From the NCBI RefSeq assembly GCF_904849725.1, contig NC_058518.1, forward strand, positions 12,048,147-12,112,146: a stretch of 64,000 nucleotides of DNA, written 5' to 3'. Below the pieces are notes generated by a model, which saw nothing but the letters and a program-made list of their open reading frames with translations, was not told where the DNA came from and did not search any database. Below, piece by piece: positions 11,691-23,514 of the stretch; within the stretch, counting starts at the first letter, position 1; every line of letters begins with the position of its first letter. The translations under genes were made by a program, and so were the position numbers. The stretch is from Hordeum vulgare subsp. vulgare (taxonomy: Eukaryota > Streptophyta > Magnoliopsida > Poales > Poaceae).

Positions 11691-12832
11691 ACAACGTCGA
11701 CACGAGGTGAGCATCCACCTCTAAAGAAACAACCTAAAAAACACGGTATGATCACACACATACATCTAAAATTTGAATCTACACACACGTTAAAAGCCTA
11801 CTACCAAAAAACAAAAATAAAACAAAAAGGGGACGATTCAGAAACCCCCAAACCAACAACACATGGATGTAAAAATGAGAACAAGCAAACATGCCACACG
11901 AAAAACTACAACGCCCACTGAAAGAAATCACATGACTTGTTGCATTTCATTCGATGATGAAGGAATTAGATATGCGTTAGATAATAGTCTGGAATTAGCA
12001 CAATTCACTTTTAAAACCATGCTTCCCCCAAAAAGTAATGGAAAGTATAAATAGAATAAAAAATTAAAAGTAAACTAAAATAAGAAAACAAAATATGTCA
12101 AAAATGGAAAAATAGAAAATAAATTAAAATGTCAAAAACAACAAAACATGAGCGATCGTCTGCTCCCACCGGCCCATCACATAGGGTCTCCGCCTCTAGT
12201 CCTGGGTAAATACAAAAAGACAAAACAAACGGGCCTAAAACAGGCCGAAGCAAGACTACACCGGAGCCTTGTGCGTTTTCACAGCTCTGATCCAACGGCT
12301 GAGACTTTATTAAATCTTAGTCGACCAAAATTTAGCGTTTCCCTTTATATTATGTACACGAAGACCACATCGCATTTCACTTATTTTTATGTTATGTCTT
12401 TATTCCTCTCGAGATAATAAGTGTGGTATCTTCTCAAATTATTGGATGCAATATATCCATTAGAAAAGATAAGAAGTGCGTAATTAGCTATTTTATTGAT
12501 GTCAACTATATGTGGTTAATGTCCTCCTTCCCAAGATAAGCTATCTCGAGCACAATATGGATCCATCGTCGAAGATTCACCTATTCTACTATTTGCAGAC
12601 ATTTCATAATATATAAGCCATCACCTCAGTGAGTGCCAATGGTCTTGCCAGGTCTAGCAAGTATATAGGAGTGCGGATGTTACATATGCAACGGGCAACC
12701 CAAGCCCACGTGTTTGAAAGCAAAAAATAAAATAAAATAACGTTATGTTCTAACTAATATATATACACATGTTTTCAAGGAAAAAACGCACATGCACGCA
12801 CACACATCCCATCTACTTGTACCATACTAATT
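11691..12832. other. AT-rich intergenic DNA, no gene seen
   Basis: A-rich tracts (11790-11840, 12050-12140) and scattered AT repeats. No reading frame with recognisable protein features, no RNA gene and no clear transposon end were found in this 1.1 kb. Confidence 0.6.
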
Positions 12833-12847
12833 ATGTATGTGTAAACT

Positions 12848-13324
12848 TCTTTTTTGAAAAAGGAGGTTAAACCCCCGGCCTCTGCATCAATCGATGCATG
12901 CAGCCATCTTTATTAATTATTCCATAAAGGTCTAACAAGAGTACACATCAATCCACCAAAGCCATCACTCAGGCTGGTTGTAATGGGTAGTATCATATAC
13001 TAGTATCATGCATATGATACTAGTGTATGATACCACAACCGTAATGCATAGTATCATATGTTAGTATCATAGGATGGTTCATTTATTGTCATGCAAGACA
13101 CATAGTAGCACATCATTTAATATGATACGGTATCATGATATGATACTCAACCCTCTCTTTCTTCATTTACTTCTATGACACCTCATCAAAATTGTCTAGT
13201 TGGCATGCATGATACTACCTATGATACTACCATTACGGGCAGCCTCACACCTACAAGCTCGATAATGTGAAGTGCTCTCACTCCACATAACTAAGACCGG
13301 TGTTGTCGCCAATCCACCCAAGGA
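12848..13324 (-). mobile_element. Short 5'-truncated LINE, 3' tail at left, with nested MITE
   Basis: A perfect 15-bp direct repeat ATGTATGTGTAAACT (12833-12847 and 13325-13339) flanks the unit. The left edge is a T run (TCTTTTTTGAAAAAGG), which on the minus strand is the A-rich tail. Just inside is the GCCGGGGG/CTGCATGCA block with AATAAA that I recall as a frequent 3' end of Triticeae LINE-like repeats. Removing the nested MITE (12972-13244) and one TCA leaves about 200 bp, so only the 3' end was inserted. No coding sequence remains. Confidence 0.8.
12972..13244. mobile_element. MITE with GGCTG...CAGCC termini, TCA duplication
   Basis: The ends are inverted repeats: the left starts GGCTGGTTGTAATGGGTAGT, and the reverse complement of the right starts GGCTGCCCGTAATGGTAGT. 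The unit is 273 bp and flanked by TCA on both sides (12969-12971 and 13245-13247). The interior repeats TAGTATCAT and ATGATACTA many times and has no coding capacity. The trinucleotide duplication and GGC ends suggest a PIF/Harbinger-derived MITE; superfamily is inference. It lies inside the LINE 12848-13324. Confidence 0.85.
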
Positions 13325-13339
13325 ATGTATGTGTAAACT

Positions 13340-14315
13340 ATATGTGCATGTTTGTTTTTTGCAGGATTCAGAAAATGAAGTAGTCGGATTAAAAAATGCA
13401 AGTAGCAGGTGAAAGACAGAGGATTGAAAAAACACAAGGCTGAAAACTTGTGTGTTTGATTCACCGGATTCACACTAAACACAACCAAACCATACACACT
13501 TTACTAGCCTTCCCTTGCCCATATCCAAATAAAATCAAAAATTTCCAAAACCTCAACTAAATAAAGACTTTCCTTGTCTTCCCTTGCTCATAACCAAATA
13601 AAATCAAATCTTGCCAAAATCTAGAATATGGTTTATGTAAGGTATATATGTTTAACACGATTAGTGTTGAACCACTAGAATATGTATGCCGGTTGCAATG
13701 GCAATTGGCTAGTAGATCCAAATGGCTGGTCAAACTTCTGTGTTTTCCCTTTGAAAGTGAGAGGATGAAGAAAAGTTGCTCTAATTTGGTTTCCCTTCAT
13801 TCATTCAAACCGAACCGAAGAACAGTGCCACCGAAGAAGAAGGAGGAGGAGGAGGAGGGAAAGAAAATCAATTCTACACTTTCCCTCAAGCTACTGCTTT
13901 AACCGAACAAGTTCCTATGAAAAAGCATGCGTTTGTATATGCCCGAAGCGTCATCTCCGTGGGCACTTAACAGAGCAGCGATGGAGCGCGCACAGTCACA
14001 TTATATTCCATGGGAACTGACGCCATCCATCCGCCGATCTCCAATCCAATGTACGCCCCGGACAGACAGACAGGTACGTACGTCGTCCTACACGATCTAT
14101 GAGATACCTTAAAGAATGTACGTTACATCATCTCGGCTAGCTGCATGCATGGGTTCAATCACGCACACACCCTCTCTCTCTCTCTCTCTACAAATCATTC
14201 ACGATCTCTCTGTAGAGGCAGCTGGGGAGTGGGAGTGTGAGTGTGAGTGCATGTGCATGTTGTGCTTTATTCTCCCAAAGGGGGATACAGAAGCGGTCTG
14301 CTGCTGCTGCTGAGG
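13340..14315. other. Intergenic DNA, no gene seen
   Basis: Two near-identical short phrases, TCCCTTGCCCATATCCAAATA at 13512 and TCCCTTGCTCATAACCAAATA at 13577, hint at a local duplication of about 65 bp. A GGA triplet run lies at about 13840-13858. No coding sequence was recognised in the gene-flanking DNA downstream of the Dof gene. Confidence 0.5.
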
Positions 14316-14353
14316 AGGGGTGGGGTGGGGTGGGGTGGGGTGGGGTGGGGGTG
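14316..14353 (+). repeat. GGGGT pentamer run
   Basis: Seven consecutive runs of four or five G separated by single T residues, ending GGGGGTGG. The strand has strong potential for a G-quadruplex. It is preceded by a CTG triplet run at 14299-14311. Confidence 0.95.
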
Positions 14354-14559
14354 GCCTAGGCCTTCGAGAAAGCAAGCCACCCGGCCCAAAGCACACCCAA
14401 AGCAGCTAGGCTAGCAGGGAGAATCTGATTCCCCTCCCAGAGTAACATGCGCGTACCGATGCGATCCATCCTCCCGTCGATCCATGAAATTCATTCCAGA
14501 TCGATGCAGCTTGGACCGTACGCACCACCGTTCCGTTACAACGCCCATACCACTACCAA

Positions 14560-14671
14560 CCTCTCTCTCTCTCAATCTCTCTCTCCCTCTCTCTCTCTCT
14601 CAATCTCTCTCTCGCTCTCTCTCTCTAGCTCTACAACGTTCTCTTTCTCTCTCCTCCTCTCTACCACAATG

Positions 14672-14706
<35 letters not shown>

Positions 14707-14790
14707 GACGTTCTCTTTCTCTCTATCTGTCTCTCCATGGAGCCTGATGGTCATCTCTCTTTCTCACTCACTCACTCACACACACAGTAT
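14560..14790. repeat. CT-rich microsatellite block
   Basis: Interrupted (CT)n tracts separated by short unique phrases such as CTACGACGTTCTCTTTCTCT, which itself recurs at about 14632 and 14704, so the block has partly duplicated. The last part turns into CACTCACTCACACACACA. Apparent Ser/Leu-rich frames here are artefacts of the repeat. Confidence 0.9.
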
Positions 14791-15158
14791 CCACATTCTT
14801 TCGTACGCTTCTTTCACTTTTGGGTGGCAGTCTTGTTGCAGCAGCTTGGGCTTTTGGGGCGCACCGTCCGCGCTTGGTCCATCGCTCCGATCCAAGCTGC
14901 TACGAGAACGCACTGGAAAATACTAGCGCACCTGTCTTCTCTCTTCTCTTTCTCAGTGTTCCCAAACTCCCATGTAACCGATAATCTCCATCCCACCAAC
15001 ATGCACCTACTCTTCCATCCATCCGACCCCTACACACACACCTTGACCTACCCATATATACTTCCTCCCCCTAAAAAGATATAAGAGCGTTTAGATCACT
15101 TCTTTACGGAGGAAATGCATACCTACTCAGCCTCGATCCGTGCACGCACGCACATATA

Positions 15159-15251
15159 CTCACTTCGTCCTAAAATAAATATCTTAAGCTTAGTACAATT
15201 TTGTATTGAAGTTAGTATAAAGTTGAGACAGTTATTTTGGGACTGAGGGAG
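15159..15251. mobile_element. Stowaway MITE, 93 bp
   Basis: Left end CTCACTTCGTCCTAAAATAA and right end (reverse complement) CTCCCTCAGTCCCAAAATAA are inverted repeats, flanked by TA at 15157-15158 and 15252-15253. Same size and layout as 36647-36739. Mariner-derived, non-coding. Confidence 0.9.
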
Positions 15252-15718
15252 TATATACGAAGAAGAGAATATATATATAGTAGTATCTCGTACGTGGAAA
15301 AAAACATGAAGAATTCATGCATGCTGCATGGATGCAATTGAACAATCTATCTAGGTCTAGGTACAATACGTATCACGGAACATGCAAAAGATGGATATAT
15401 TTTCAGAGCACAAAAGATTGATCGATATGTGTGTGAGATATCTATCTTCGAGCTTTGGTACGTTCTATCGATCAGTGTAAAAAGAGGCCCGGCCGGCAAA
15501 GGAAAAGGTAAAAACTAAAGAACCGACCTTGCTTTTGGATGACCATCTTTGACTAGTCCCTTTTTGCATGCAGCCGTGATCAACATTGCAGTGCTAACTC
15601 TAATATACTTGCCAGGCTTAGCATGTACACTGCACAGAGATCGATCCATCGCTGGTGTTGCATGTTAACTCGGAGGCATGCATGCATGCAGCATGCATGA
15701 ATAATGTAATCTCTCATA

Positions 15719-15893
15719 CTCTCTTCGTTTTCTAAATACTCCTTACATTATGAATATAAGACCTTTTATAGATCCTATTATGGACTACATGTATATAAAC
15801 ATATCTTAGAGTATAGATTCATTCATTTTGTTTCGTATGTAGTTACTAATGAAACCTCTAAAAGGTCTTATATATATTTAGGAATGGAGTGAG
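15719..15893. mobile_element. Stowaway MITE, 175 bp
   Basis: The ends CTCTCTTCGTTTTCTAAATA and (reverse complement) CTCACTCCATTCCTAAATAT are inverted repeats with TA on both sides (15717-15718 and 15894-15895). The interior has the usual AAGACCTTTTATAGA and GGTCTTATA arms. Confidence 0.9.
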
Positions 15894-15895
15894 TA

Positions 15896-16037
15896 TAAGT
15901 TATTGTAAAGATTTCACTCTGGACTATATGCGAATGTATATAGTCATATTTTAAAGTTCAGATCCATCCATTTTGTTTCCTATTGTAGTTTTTAGCTAGT
16001 GGAATCTCTATAGACTTATATTTAGGAAGGGAGGGAG
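15896..16037. mobile_element. Truncated Stowaway MITE adjoining the previous one
   Basis: The right part ends in AGACTTATATTTAGGAAGGG AGGGAG and TA, a Stowaway terminus, and the interior (GGACTATATGCGAATGTATATAG, GTTCAGATCCATCCATTTTG) parallels 15780-15840. The left inverted repeat is missing; the copy starts right after the TA of its neighbour. Confidence 0.65.
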
Positions 16038-16039
16038 TA

Positions 16040-16802
16040 TATATGCATGCATGGCATCTTCACTTTGATTTTTTTTCTTTTTGCTTACGCATGACAATTC
16101 CTGCCCCCTACGATTTTGAGTGATAAAGTTAGAAGAGTAGCACCTGTCAGTTAACTATTGCTAAATAAATTTGTTTAGTTGCACCAGTCGATTCAAGTTA
16201 ATGACAAAGCTCACATGTATATATTGTCCAAAACGAAATGTTGCATGGCTTGGCTTGCATGGCTGTGTGCATTTAGTCCATATATGTATAGAATGTAGTA
16301 TTCACAATCTTGGCGGTAATACCATCACTGAATATCTTCAAATGTGGATTCACAATCTTGGATCACATTGTGTATATAATTAACCGCAAAACAGACATGG
16401 GAGAATTATATATCGACCAGCCAATTGACATATAATATAAAATTGTCATGAACCATAGTGGTACAATACACACACATAACTTCACCCCGAATGCGCAAAA
16501 GAAAAGAAAAAGAAAAAGCCCTAGATACGAAGAAGTATAGAAGAAACACAGCTAGTGATCATGCTAGCTAAACTAGCTAATTAACACTAATAGTTGTCCA
16601 TGATCATTAAGCAAGCACACAACACGATGCATCCTTATCCTTCTCCATGATCGACCTTGTTGTCTAGTTCTTCCATCAACACAATGCACAACAAATGCAA
16701 AGCTTTCTCTATATCTCACAACGCCCTCCAAGTCCATGCACGTACGCTACCGCTAATTGTAGGATTAGTCTGAGAGCTCGCCATTATAGCTTAGCTCATT
16801 CA
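16040..16802 (-). other. 3' flank and probable 3' UTR of the Dof gene
   Basis: No reading frame of note. On the minus strand the stop codon at 16803-16805 is followed by sequence expected to be 3' UTR. I could not fix a polyadenylation site. An A/G run lies at 16499-16520. Confidence 0.4.
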
Positions 16803-18183
16803 TCACAAGAGATGGTTACCTGTGGCGGTATTGGAGTAGGAGCTTGTGTAGCCACCGCCGGCAGTGAGGTGGTGATCACCACCGTACATCGCGATGCTGC
16901 CTGATCTCGGGTAGCCTTCTCTCTTTGATAATGGCATCGCGTGATGAAACTGTTGGTCTCCCCCGTCGTCTTCGTGGCCGCCGCGGCCATCGCCACCGTT
17001 GCCCAAGCCTAGGTAGTGGAACATCCCCGGCATGGCCATTGCAGGCGCTGCAGCTGGCGCTAGTGTGTGCTGCTGGTCGGCCATTGCTTGGAAGAACGGG
17101 AAGCCTTGCATCTGCTGCACTCTCCACTGCTCCAGCCCGGCCACGGCGCCACCACCGCCGCCGCCGCCCAGGTAGTAGCCCGCCGCCGAGTCGACGGGGG
17201 ACGACTTCCCCATGCTGGAGAAGGTGGAGCCGAGGCTCATGGCGTCGAAGTCCGCGAGGCGAAGCAGCGGCGGCAGGAGGCCGGACAGGTTGCCGCCGCC
17301 GCCGTTCTGCAGCATCGCCGGGAGCACGGGAGCTGGGTTGGACATGGTCGTGCAAGCGGAAGTCGTCGATGACGTCGTCGTCGACCCACCCGAAGCGGCG
17401 CCGTTGGCAGCCGGTGCCCCCGCCGCCGCCGCCTGCTTAGGTTTGGCGCGCTTGGCGTGGCGGCGGTACCCGCCGCCGACGGGGACGTTCCGGAGCGCGC
17501 CGCCGCGGGTCCAGTAGCGGCGGCAGGCGCGGCAGAAGTGGCGCGGCTGCGAGAGGGAGTAGTTGTTGAAGTAGCAGAACTTGGTGTTGGCGGAGTCGCA
17601 GCGCGGGCACTTGAGCCCCTGCTCCGGCAGCGGCACCCGAGCCAGCCGCGCGCGCTCCGACATGGACATGGGCTTCGCAGGCCCCACCACCTGCCCGCCG
17701 CCGTCGCCACCGTCAGCAAGCGCCCCCTGCTGCATGATGGACGGCTGCAGGAGGTCATGGTTGTTGCAGCCGCCGTCGCCGGCGCCACCACCGCCACAAC
17801 TTGCGGCCGTGATGACCTGCTGGTGGTGAGCGTGCTGCTCAAAATCCAACTATATGGCATGAGAAGAAGAATCAACAACTCGAGACAAGTTGGACGAAGT
17901 GAACCAAGAACCAGAATGAATTCAGGCTAAAAACTCCTGCCAAGAGTATATACCAAACATATGTAAGTGTTTGAATCAGAATATATTTAGCCAGAGCCCT
18001 GGTATCATCCTCCTCTTTACATCAATATTGTTAATACTCGGAACAACTTTCTCCTCCTCTAACTTTTATTCGGCGCCGGTGCAAAAGCGAGGGCGAACAA
18101 AATCCCGGGAAAAGGAAGGGGAATGAAATTACCTGGTTATCATTCCAGCTCGAGGAATCAAGGAATGAAGGGGGGAAGATCAT
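16803..18183 (-). CDS. Dof zinc-finger transcription factor, two exons
   Basis: Coding exons on the minus strand are 18183-18133 (17 codons, [17 protein letters not shown]) and 17849-16803, joined across a phase-0 intron with GT at 18132-18131 and AG at 17851-17850. The product is about 365 residues. The Dof finger has Cys 98, 101, 123 and 126 (CPRC, 21 residues, CRAC), followed by [18 protein letters not shown] and a basic stretch [10 protein letters not shown], which together bind AAAG-core DNA. The rest is low-complexity Gly, Ala, Ser and His, normal for the family. The tiny first exon is typical of the Dof subgroup that includes Arabidopsis DOF5.1 and DOF3.6, and is the reason the second exon alone lacks an ATG (it starts TTG). 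It acts in the nucleus. The sequence is intact. The exact orthologue is not determined, so no symbol is given. Confidence 0.95.
17850..18132 (-). other. Dof gene intron
   Basis: 283 bp on the minus strand, beginning GTAATTTCATT after the CAG codon and ending CATATAG before TTG GAT TTT. It is AT-rich compared with the GC-rich exons. Removing it joins the two exons in frame. Confidence 0.9.
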
Positions 18184-18600
18184 GGCGCCGGGTGGGTGAG
18201 TGGGCGGTGATGTTATCCGGAGATCGAAAGTGAGCCTTGTGCTAGGTAGCTATGGTTTGGCAAGCTCTTGTCTTCTCCTTTCCTTCCTTCGTGCAGCTGC
18301 CGGCAGGCCTTGTGCGTGTGTCTGTGTTTCCTTCAATTCTGGTGGGCTAAAGGAGGTTGTGGTGTTTGATAGAGGCTTGGAGGTAGTGGGAGATGAGAGG
18401 GCAAGCTGGCTGGCTGGCTGGCTAGCTAAGGCTCCGGCCTCATGGTCCTCATGGGGTTGGAAAAACAATTATATGGGAATCAAAGGGAAAGGGAAAGAGG
18501 AAAGGGAGAGCGAGGGATGAGAGAGTGAGACAGGATTAGTGAGGGTGTGAGGTGGGATGAGGGAGGGAGAAAAAGAAGGAAAAGCAGACATGTACCTTCT
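18184..18600 (-). promoter_or_regulatory. Dof gene 5' UTR and proximal promoter
   Basis: On the minus strand this is upstream of ATG 18183. It holds an AGCC tetranucleotide run (18403-18425), a possible TATA-like CATATAATT at about 18468-18476, and a CT-rich tract (18480-18600) of the kind found near many plant start sites. The transcription start itself was not identified. Confidence 0.4.
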
Positions 18601-18730
18601 ATGTGGCCCATGTTTTGTGATGTTGCGTGGCTTTTCTTCCCTGTGGTGTACGTTGAGGGCCGGGGAAGAGGGACACATTGCCGTTCTGTGTGCACGCATA
18701 GGGGGTGCAAGGAACGGTCGACGAATATGA

Positions 18731-19050
18731 GCCGATCGAGTTCGGTTCGGGTTTTAGATGGATTTGAATGGAACTGGCTTGGGTTTAAGAGCCATGGTGC
18801 TTGAATGATAGGCTGTGGCGAAATTGAGCTTTGTCTATGCGTTCTCTATGTATACTAGTTAGCTTGATGTGGAATATATTGCGGCATGCTAGTTAGCTAC
18901 ATATACATGAGTTGTTCGAGTTCGACTCGTATTTGGAATTTGAATAGAACTTACTTGATTTAAAAAACTACGGTGCTTGGATGAAAGGTGGCGTCAAAAT
19001 TGAGCTTCTATGCATTCTATATGCTAGTTAAGCTCGATTCATAGTATATT
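18731..19050. repeat. Diverged direct duplication upstream of the Dof gene
   Basis: Bases about 18731-18880 and 18911-19050 share GAGTTCG, GATTTGAATGGAAC/AATTTGAATAGAAC, CGGTGCTTGGATGA/TGGTGCTTGAATGA, AAATTGAGCTT and CTAGTTAGCT in the same order. The unit is about 150 bp, copies start about 180 bp apart and identity is about 70 percent. It is non-coding. Confidence 0.75.
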
Positions 19051-22000
19051 ATGACATATGTTCTATATATATATGGAAATAAAGTGCGGCATATGGATAG
19101 TTATTCTTAATTCATGGGGAAAATTGGTTGCTAGGTTGAGATACCATATGAATTTTCACATTCATATCCCCGTCTATCCATATTTGCATATTTTGAAGAA
19201 GCACTATCAATTTGCTGCATAGTTTATTGTTTTATAATCAATTGCCTTAACCCAAGCATTATTATCCAGTATATAGAAATCTCAATTCATAAGATTCAAC
19301 CACTTTGCCTTCTAATTGTAGCCACCCCCCCCCCCCCACCCCACGCACCCCCGCGCCGCCTCCAACTCTTTCATCTCATGGATTATAGAAACATCTATTA
19401 TCATGCTTATCTGAATCCCTAATAATAAAGACAAAACAATCTGGATTGTAGAGGAGTAACAACCAAGTTGGGATAGAGTTGGATCTTGTCCAATATGATT
19501 CTAGGAAAGGGAATCAATATCAAAATGTATTTTCCATGTTGTTATATTTCTAAATGACTTGTAAAGCATGTATAACTAACTAGTATATTTTGGTACTCCC
19601 GGGACATGTCCATAGAGATGATGGATGATTCAAAGATGAATACGCCTTTTCTTTAGCCAAAGCCCTTAGAATGTACTACTAGTTAAATCTTCAATCATTA
19701 GGTTGTACTGAAGTATGTTTGTCGTCCTATTATTGAAGGTTTCGATCAAATCTTTTGTTTCAACAGTGATTGTCCCAAGTCTACTCTTTGTCTGTTGCAA
19801 GCGAGTGTAATATGTTGGAGCCGTAGTGTAGGCTCATATGCACAAGTTCAACTACACGGTAGGATCAGTTCTAGTTCAAGAACATCTCAAACATCATATA
19901 TATCAATGTGTTTAACAGATAGCACAGTCGAATTAGCCACTTTTCGTGAAGTGAGGAAACAATTGTAGGGGAGGCGATACTGATATGCATGTGCGGGCCC
20001 ATGATGTCGGTTGGTATGGCGTTGAGTGATTTTGGTCATGATTTTACATGTGGTAACAGAGTGAGCCCATGCTACAAAGGTCTCATGGGTGTGTGGTGTT
20101 GTATAGGGCATATGGCATATGCCATGCACCAAGGGATGATTATGGAAATCTAATGCTACAAGTATGTTGTGGAAAGTGTCACCCTTGAAGATGGAAACAG
20201 TAATACCATCTCCCTTCATTGTCGGGCCTTGCGGCTAAGTTCAGTTATGCGTTGACTTAGTCCCATGAGTTAAGAAAGATTTTGACCATATTATATATAC
20301 ACTTGTGTTACAAATGTACCTCGGATTAACCCATTTACATGAAGCAAGGGCAAAAAGTAAGAGGAGGCTATACACATATCAGCCCACCAAGTAGTTGGTT
20401 AGAGTATTGATCAAATTTGGGACAGAGTGTTACACTGGCCACATTGGCGTATGAGCAGAATACCTTCTTGAAGTGGTTCCATGTTGTGTTGTGTTCTGTA
20501 CTGATTCTCGCAACGCCACAGTCATTGATATATATTGGGCCTGATAATAAGATGGATTATACCCTTACAAGGCTGATGCAAGTACCACGGCCAGAGGATG
20601 ATAATTTTTGTTATGTTTTGTAAACTGATCTATTCAGTCCTCATGTTCCTGGCATATTTTTTAGTAGGTATATTTTTGTGTTCATCCCTGATTGTATAGG
20701 CCAGGAAGCTATGCATTCCTTAAAAATATTGGAAATAATTGATGCAAATATCTTGAAGTTGTGCAAAGTGTACTCCAAGAGACAACACAGAGCCAACTAG
20801 AACTGAATTTATAGCTGGGCTAGCTAGACATGGCTATAATAGAGACATGAATCTGACATTTTTGTGGTAGTTCTATGTATGCATCCCAATCCATTTGCCT
20901 AGGCCTGGGATTTTATTGTTGTAATTCGCTAGCTCCACTGTTCATTGAAGAAAATACGAAATTATTGATGGTGTAGCTTCGATAGGTTATTGTCCTCTCC
21001 TCCTTTCTTTTTTGTTATAAGCAAGTTGGAGATGATAATCATGAACGCTAGTGCATTTCACCTAGCTACTTGGAGTACCACATCAGAATGCTTTCACCTG
21101 GAACTCATCAACCCATTGGGAATCGAGGCACCATCACAAACCAAGTACATATTTGTGGACACATGTGATTGGTTCTCTCTATCTTTGAAAGAGTTACTAT
21201 GATCTTGGATTTGAAATTGTGATCTTCAAGGATATAGTATTTGGAATAAGGATTTCTGCTTGCTCTAGGAGGGGCATTCGATGAGATGACATGGAAAGCC
21301 AGAAGACATCTATGTTTTTATTCTGATAATTATTTCTATGGTTTCTTTGTTATAAAAAATCTTACAATAATTGGTTATATCGACCATGATACAATACATC
21401 ATATCTTAAAAAATCGATCTAACAAGATGGACAACTTATTCTAATTGGTATAACTGATTTTTTCTTTCTATAATGATATTTCAAGTTACACATTTAGTTT
21501 GATTGGTATTTCGAAGTCACATGCATCATGCTTTAGGAAACTAAGACGAGGAGCTCCATAGGGATAGAAAACACATGACCCTATTAATGCCTCATTATAG
21601 CCATATGAATACATGAAAATAATCTCTCCTACTTAAAAATTATGTAAGGTTTGGTCATTCCCCTTCCCCACCCCACATCCTCTATTTCCGGTTTTGTCGA
21701 TTTTTCCACACTTGTTTTCCTTGAGAACCATGGCATCTGGCCACGTCTTACTGGCTTACCAAATAAAATCAAGATTTCTTTGACAAGTAATAAATACAAA
21801 TTCAATTAACATTTTCCGTATGTAATCACATTAACAATAAAATGTAGTAATAAATCATCATGGTTGCATCTACAATATTTGTGTCCCCATTGCAACACAC
21901 ATACAATTATCTAGTGATGCAGAACAAACCAATATTTTCCAATAGGCAACAACAAGATTAAGGTAAATACATAGCTGGATATTGATCATTGAGTAGCACA

Positions 22001-23514
22001 TTGCCGAGCCAGATATCTTCTTAGAATCCGATATATGATCCGTCCTTAGGCTCGCATATTCCAAACCAAAAGAGATAATTTTGCTCTCACTAGACATATA
22101 GTGCTAGCCGTCATTGTGTATTTCCGTATAATGCAAGGTAGTTTTTACATAGAACCAAACGTGCGGGACGTGTGTACCTTTTTCGACATGACATCCAACG
22201 TGTCTCACACGGGTCGCTTTTATAGTTAATTGTTACGGAAAACGTGGTCGTGTACAACTTTTGTGGGGTTTTGAAGAGTATGTATGAATGGATTAAGTTG
22301 TTGCAAGTCATTGTACGATGGGTGTTATAAACTCCTGTACGAATTTGAGTGAAAATACGCATAGCAGCGATTGCTTGTGGGATAAATAAAGGGCATGGTG
22401 CACAGATGAGAGAATAGTGAGTTTAGCAGAGCAGCAGTCATGGTCGTTCAGATTGCGCTGCTTCTGATTTCTAGTATGGTCCCCAAAAGGAGAAAAATAA
22501 AGGCAGCACTGCCTCTATTATGCATGTGTGTGTCTCCGATGGACCTGTCGTTCCCTGTCACCTTGTATCTAGCTTCCCTGCTAAGCTTACTTTAATCTTC
22601 TCGGTGGCAGTTGCTTCATGGACAAAAAATTGGTCAACTTTTAATTGAAGTCCCTACAGTTTGCAAACCCCCCAAGAAAACTTAAGTCCCTACAAAGTAC
22701 AAGCTTGGGAACAGATGCTTGATTAGTGTTTTTGGCTTATTAAGAGATCACCAGCTAGATTGTAGTTTTTTTTCATGATTTGTTTTTCAATATATTCATC
22801 AACTGTTACGCCAGTATAAAGAACACTAGAAGTAAAAAATTACATCCATGTACATAATCCACCTAGGAACGATTACAAGAACGGGAGCTAGCCGAAGGCG
22901 CGCCTTCATCACCGCCTTCCCTCATCGGAGACGGACAAACCTTGTTGTAGTAGATAGTCGAAAAATCGTCGTATTACGACCCAATAGGACAAGCACACTA
23001 GAATACCAACTAACATCGATGATGAAGAGAAACGTAGATCGAAAGGATCCAACCAATAGACACACGAACATAGAGAATGAAAACCGGATCCAAATGGATC
23101 CACCAAAGACCGACCGAATCCCATGAGATTTGTTGAAGGCACACCTCTACACGCCCTCCGATGGCTTTATATGCACCACCAGAACAGAGGCTAGACGAGA
23201 ACAACATTATTTCAACATGAAGAAGCCATGACCACCTTGTCTTCTTAAACAGGACACCCACATACTAAACGGACAAAATAACCTAAAACGGATCATGAGC
23301 CCTCCCGTAGGCCAGGGCCGAGATCCACCACAATTTCATGGCCCTAAGGCCACAGAAGATAAGGAAGGTCGGCGGAGGCACCGGTGAGAGGCGAGGGTAC
23401 CCTAATTGCCCCCACGAGGCGAAAATGGGTTTGTTATTTAATAGTTTTGTACTACTGCATGTCACTTCTAGAATGAAAGAAAAATACTGAACCACTTGAT
23501 GGTCCAAAGCATGC
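19051..23514. other. Long intergenic stretch, no gene recognised
   Basis: AT-rich DNA with a C homopolymer at about 19325-19345. Frames up to 110 codons (for example minus 20219-19887) have no recognisable domain, no splice context and no codon bias, so I do not call them. Bases about 22845-23420 are more GC-rich and repeat-like (GGATCC-rich, with short stop-interrupted frames on both strands), perhaps an eroded transposon end, but I cannot name it. Confidence 0.5.

Noticed and set aside
14447..14926. 159-codon Ser/Leu-rich frame and its overlapping neighbours
   Set aside because: Produced by the CT microsatellite; reads as repeated SLSLS in every frame and has no domain.
16925..17930. Several 100-210-codon frames on both strands overlapping the Dof gene
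   Set aside because: Shadow frames of the GC-rich Dof exon; only the frame with the CPRC-CRAC finger and splice sites has protein features.
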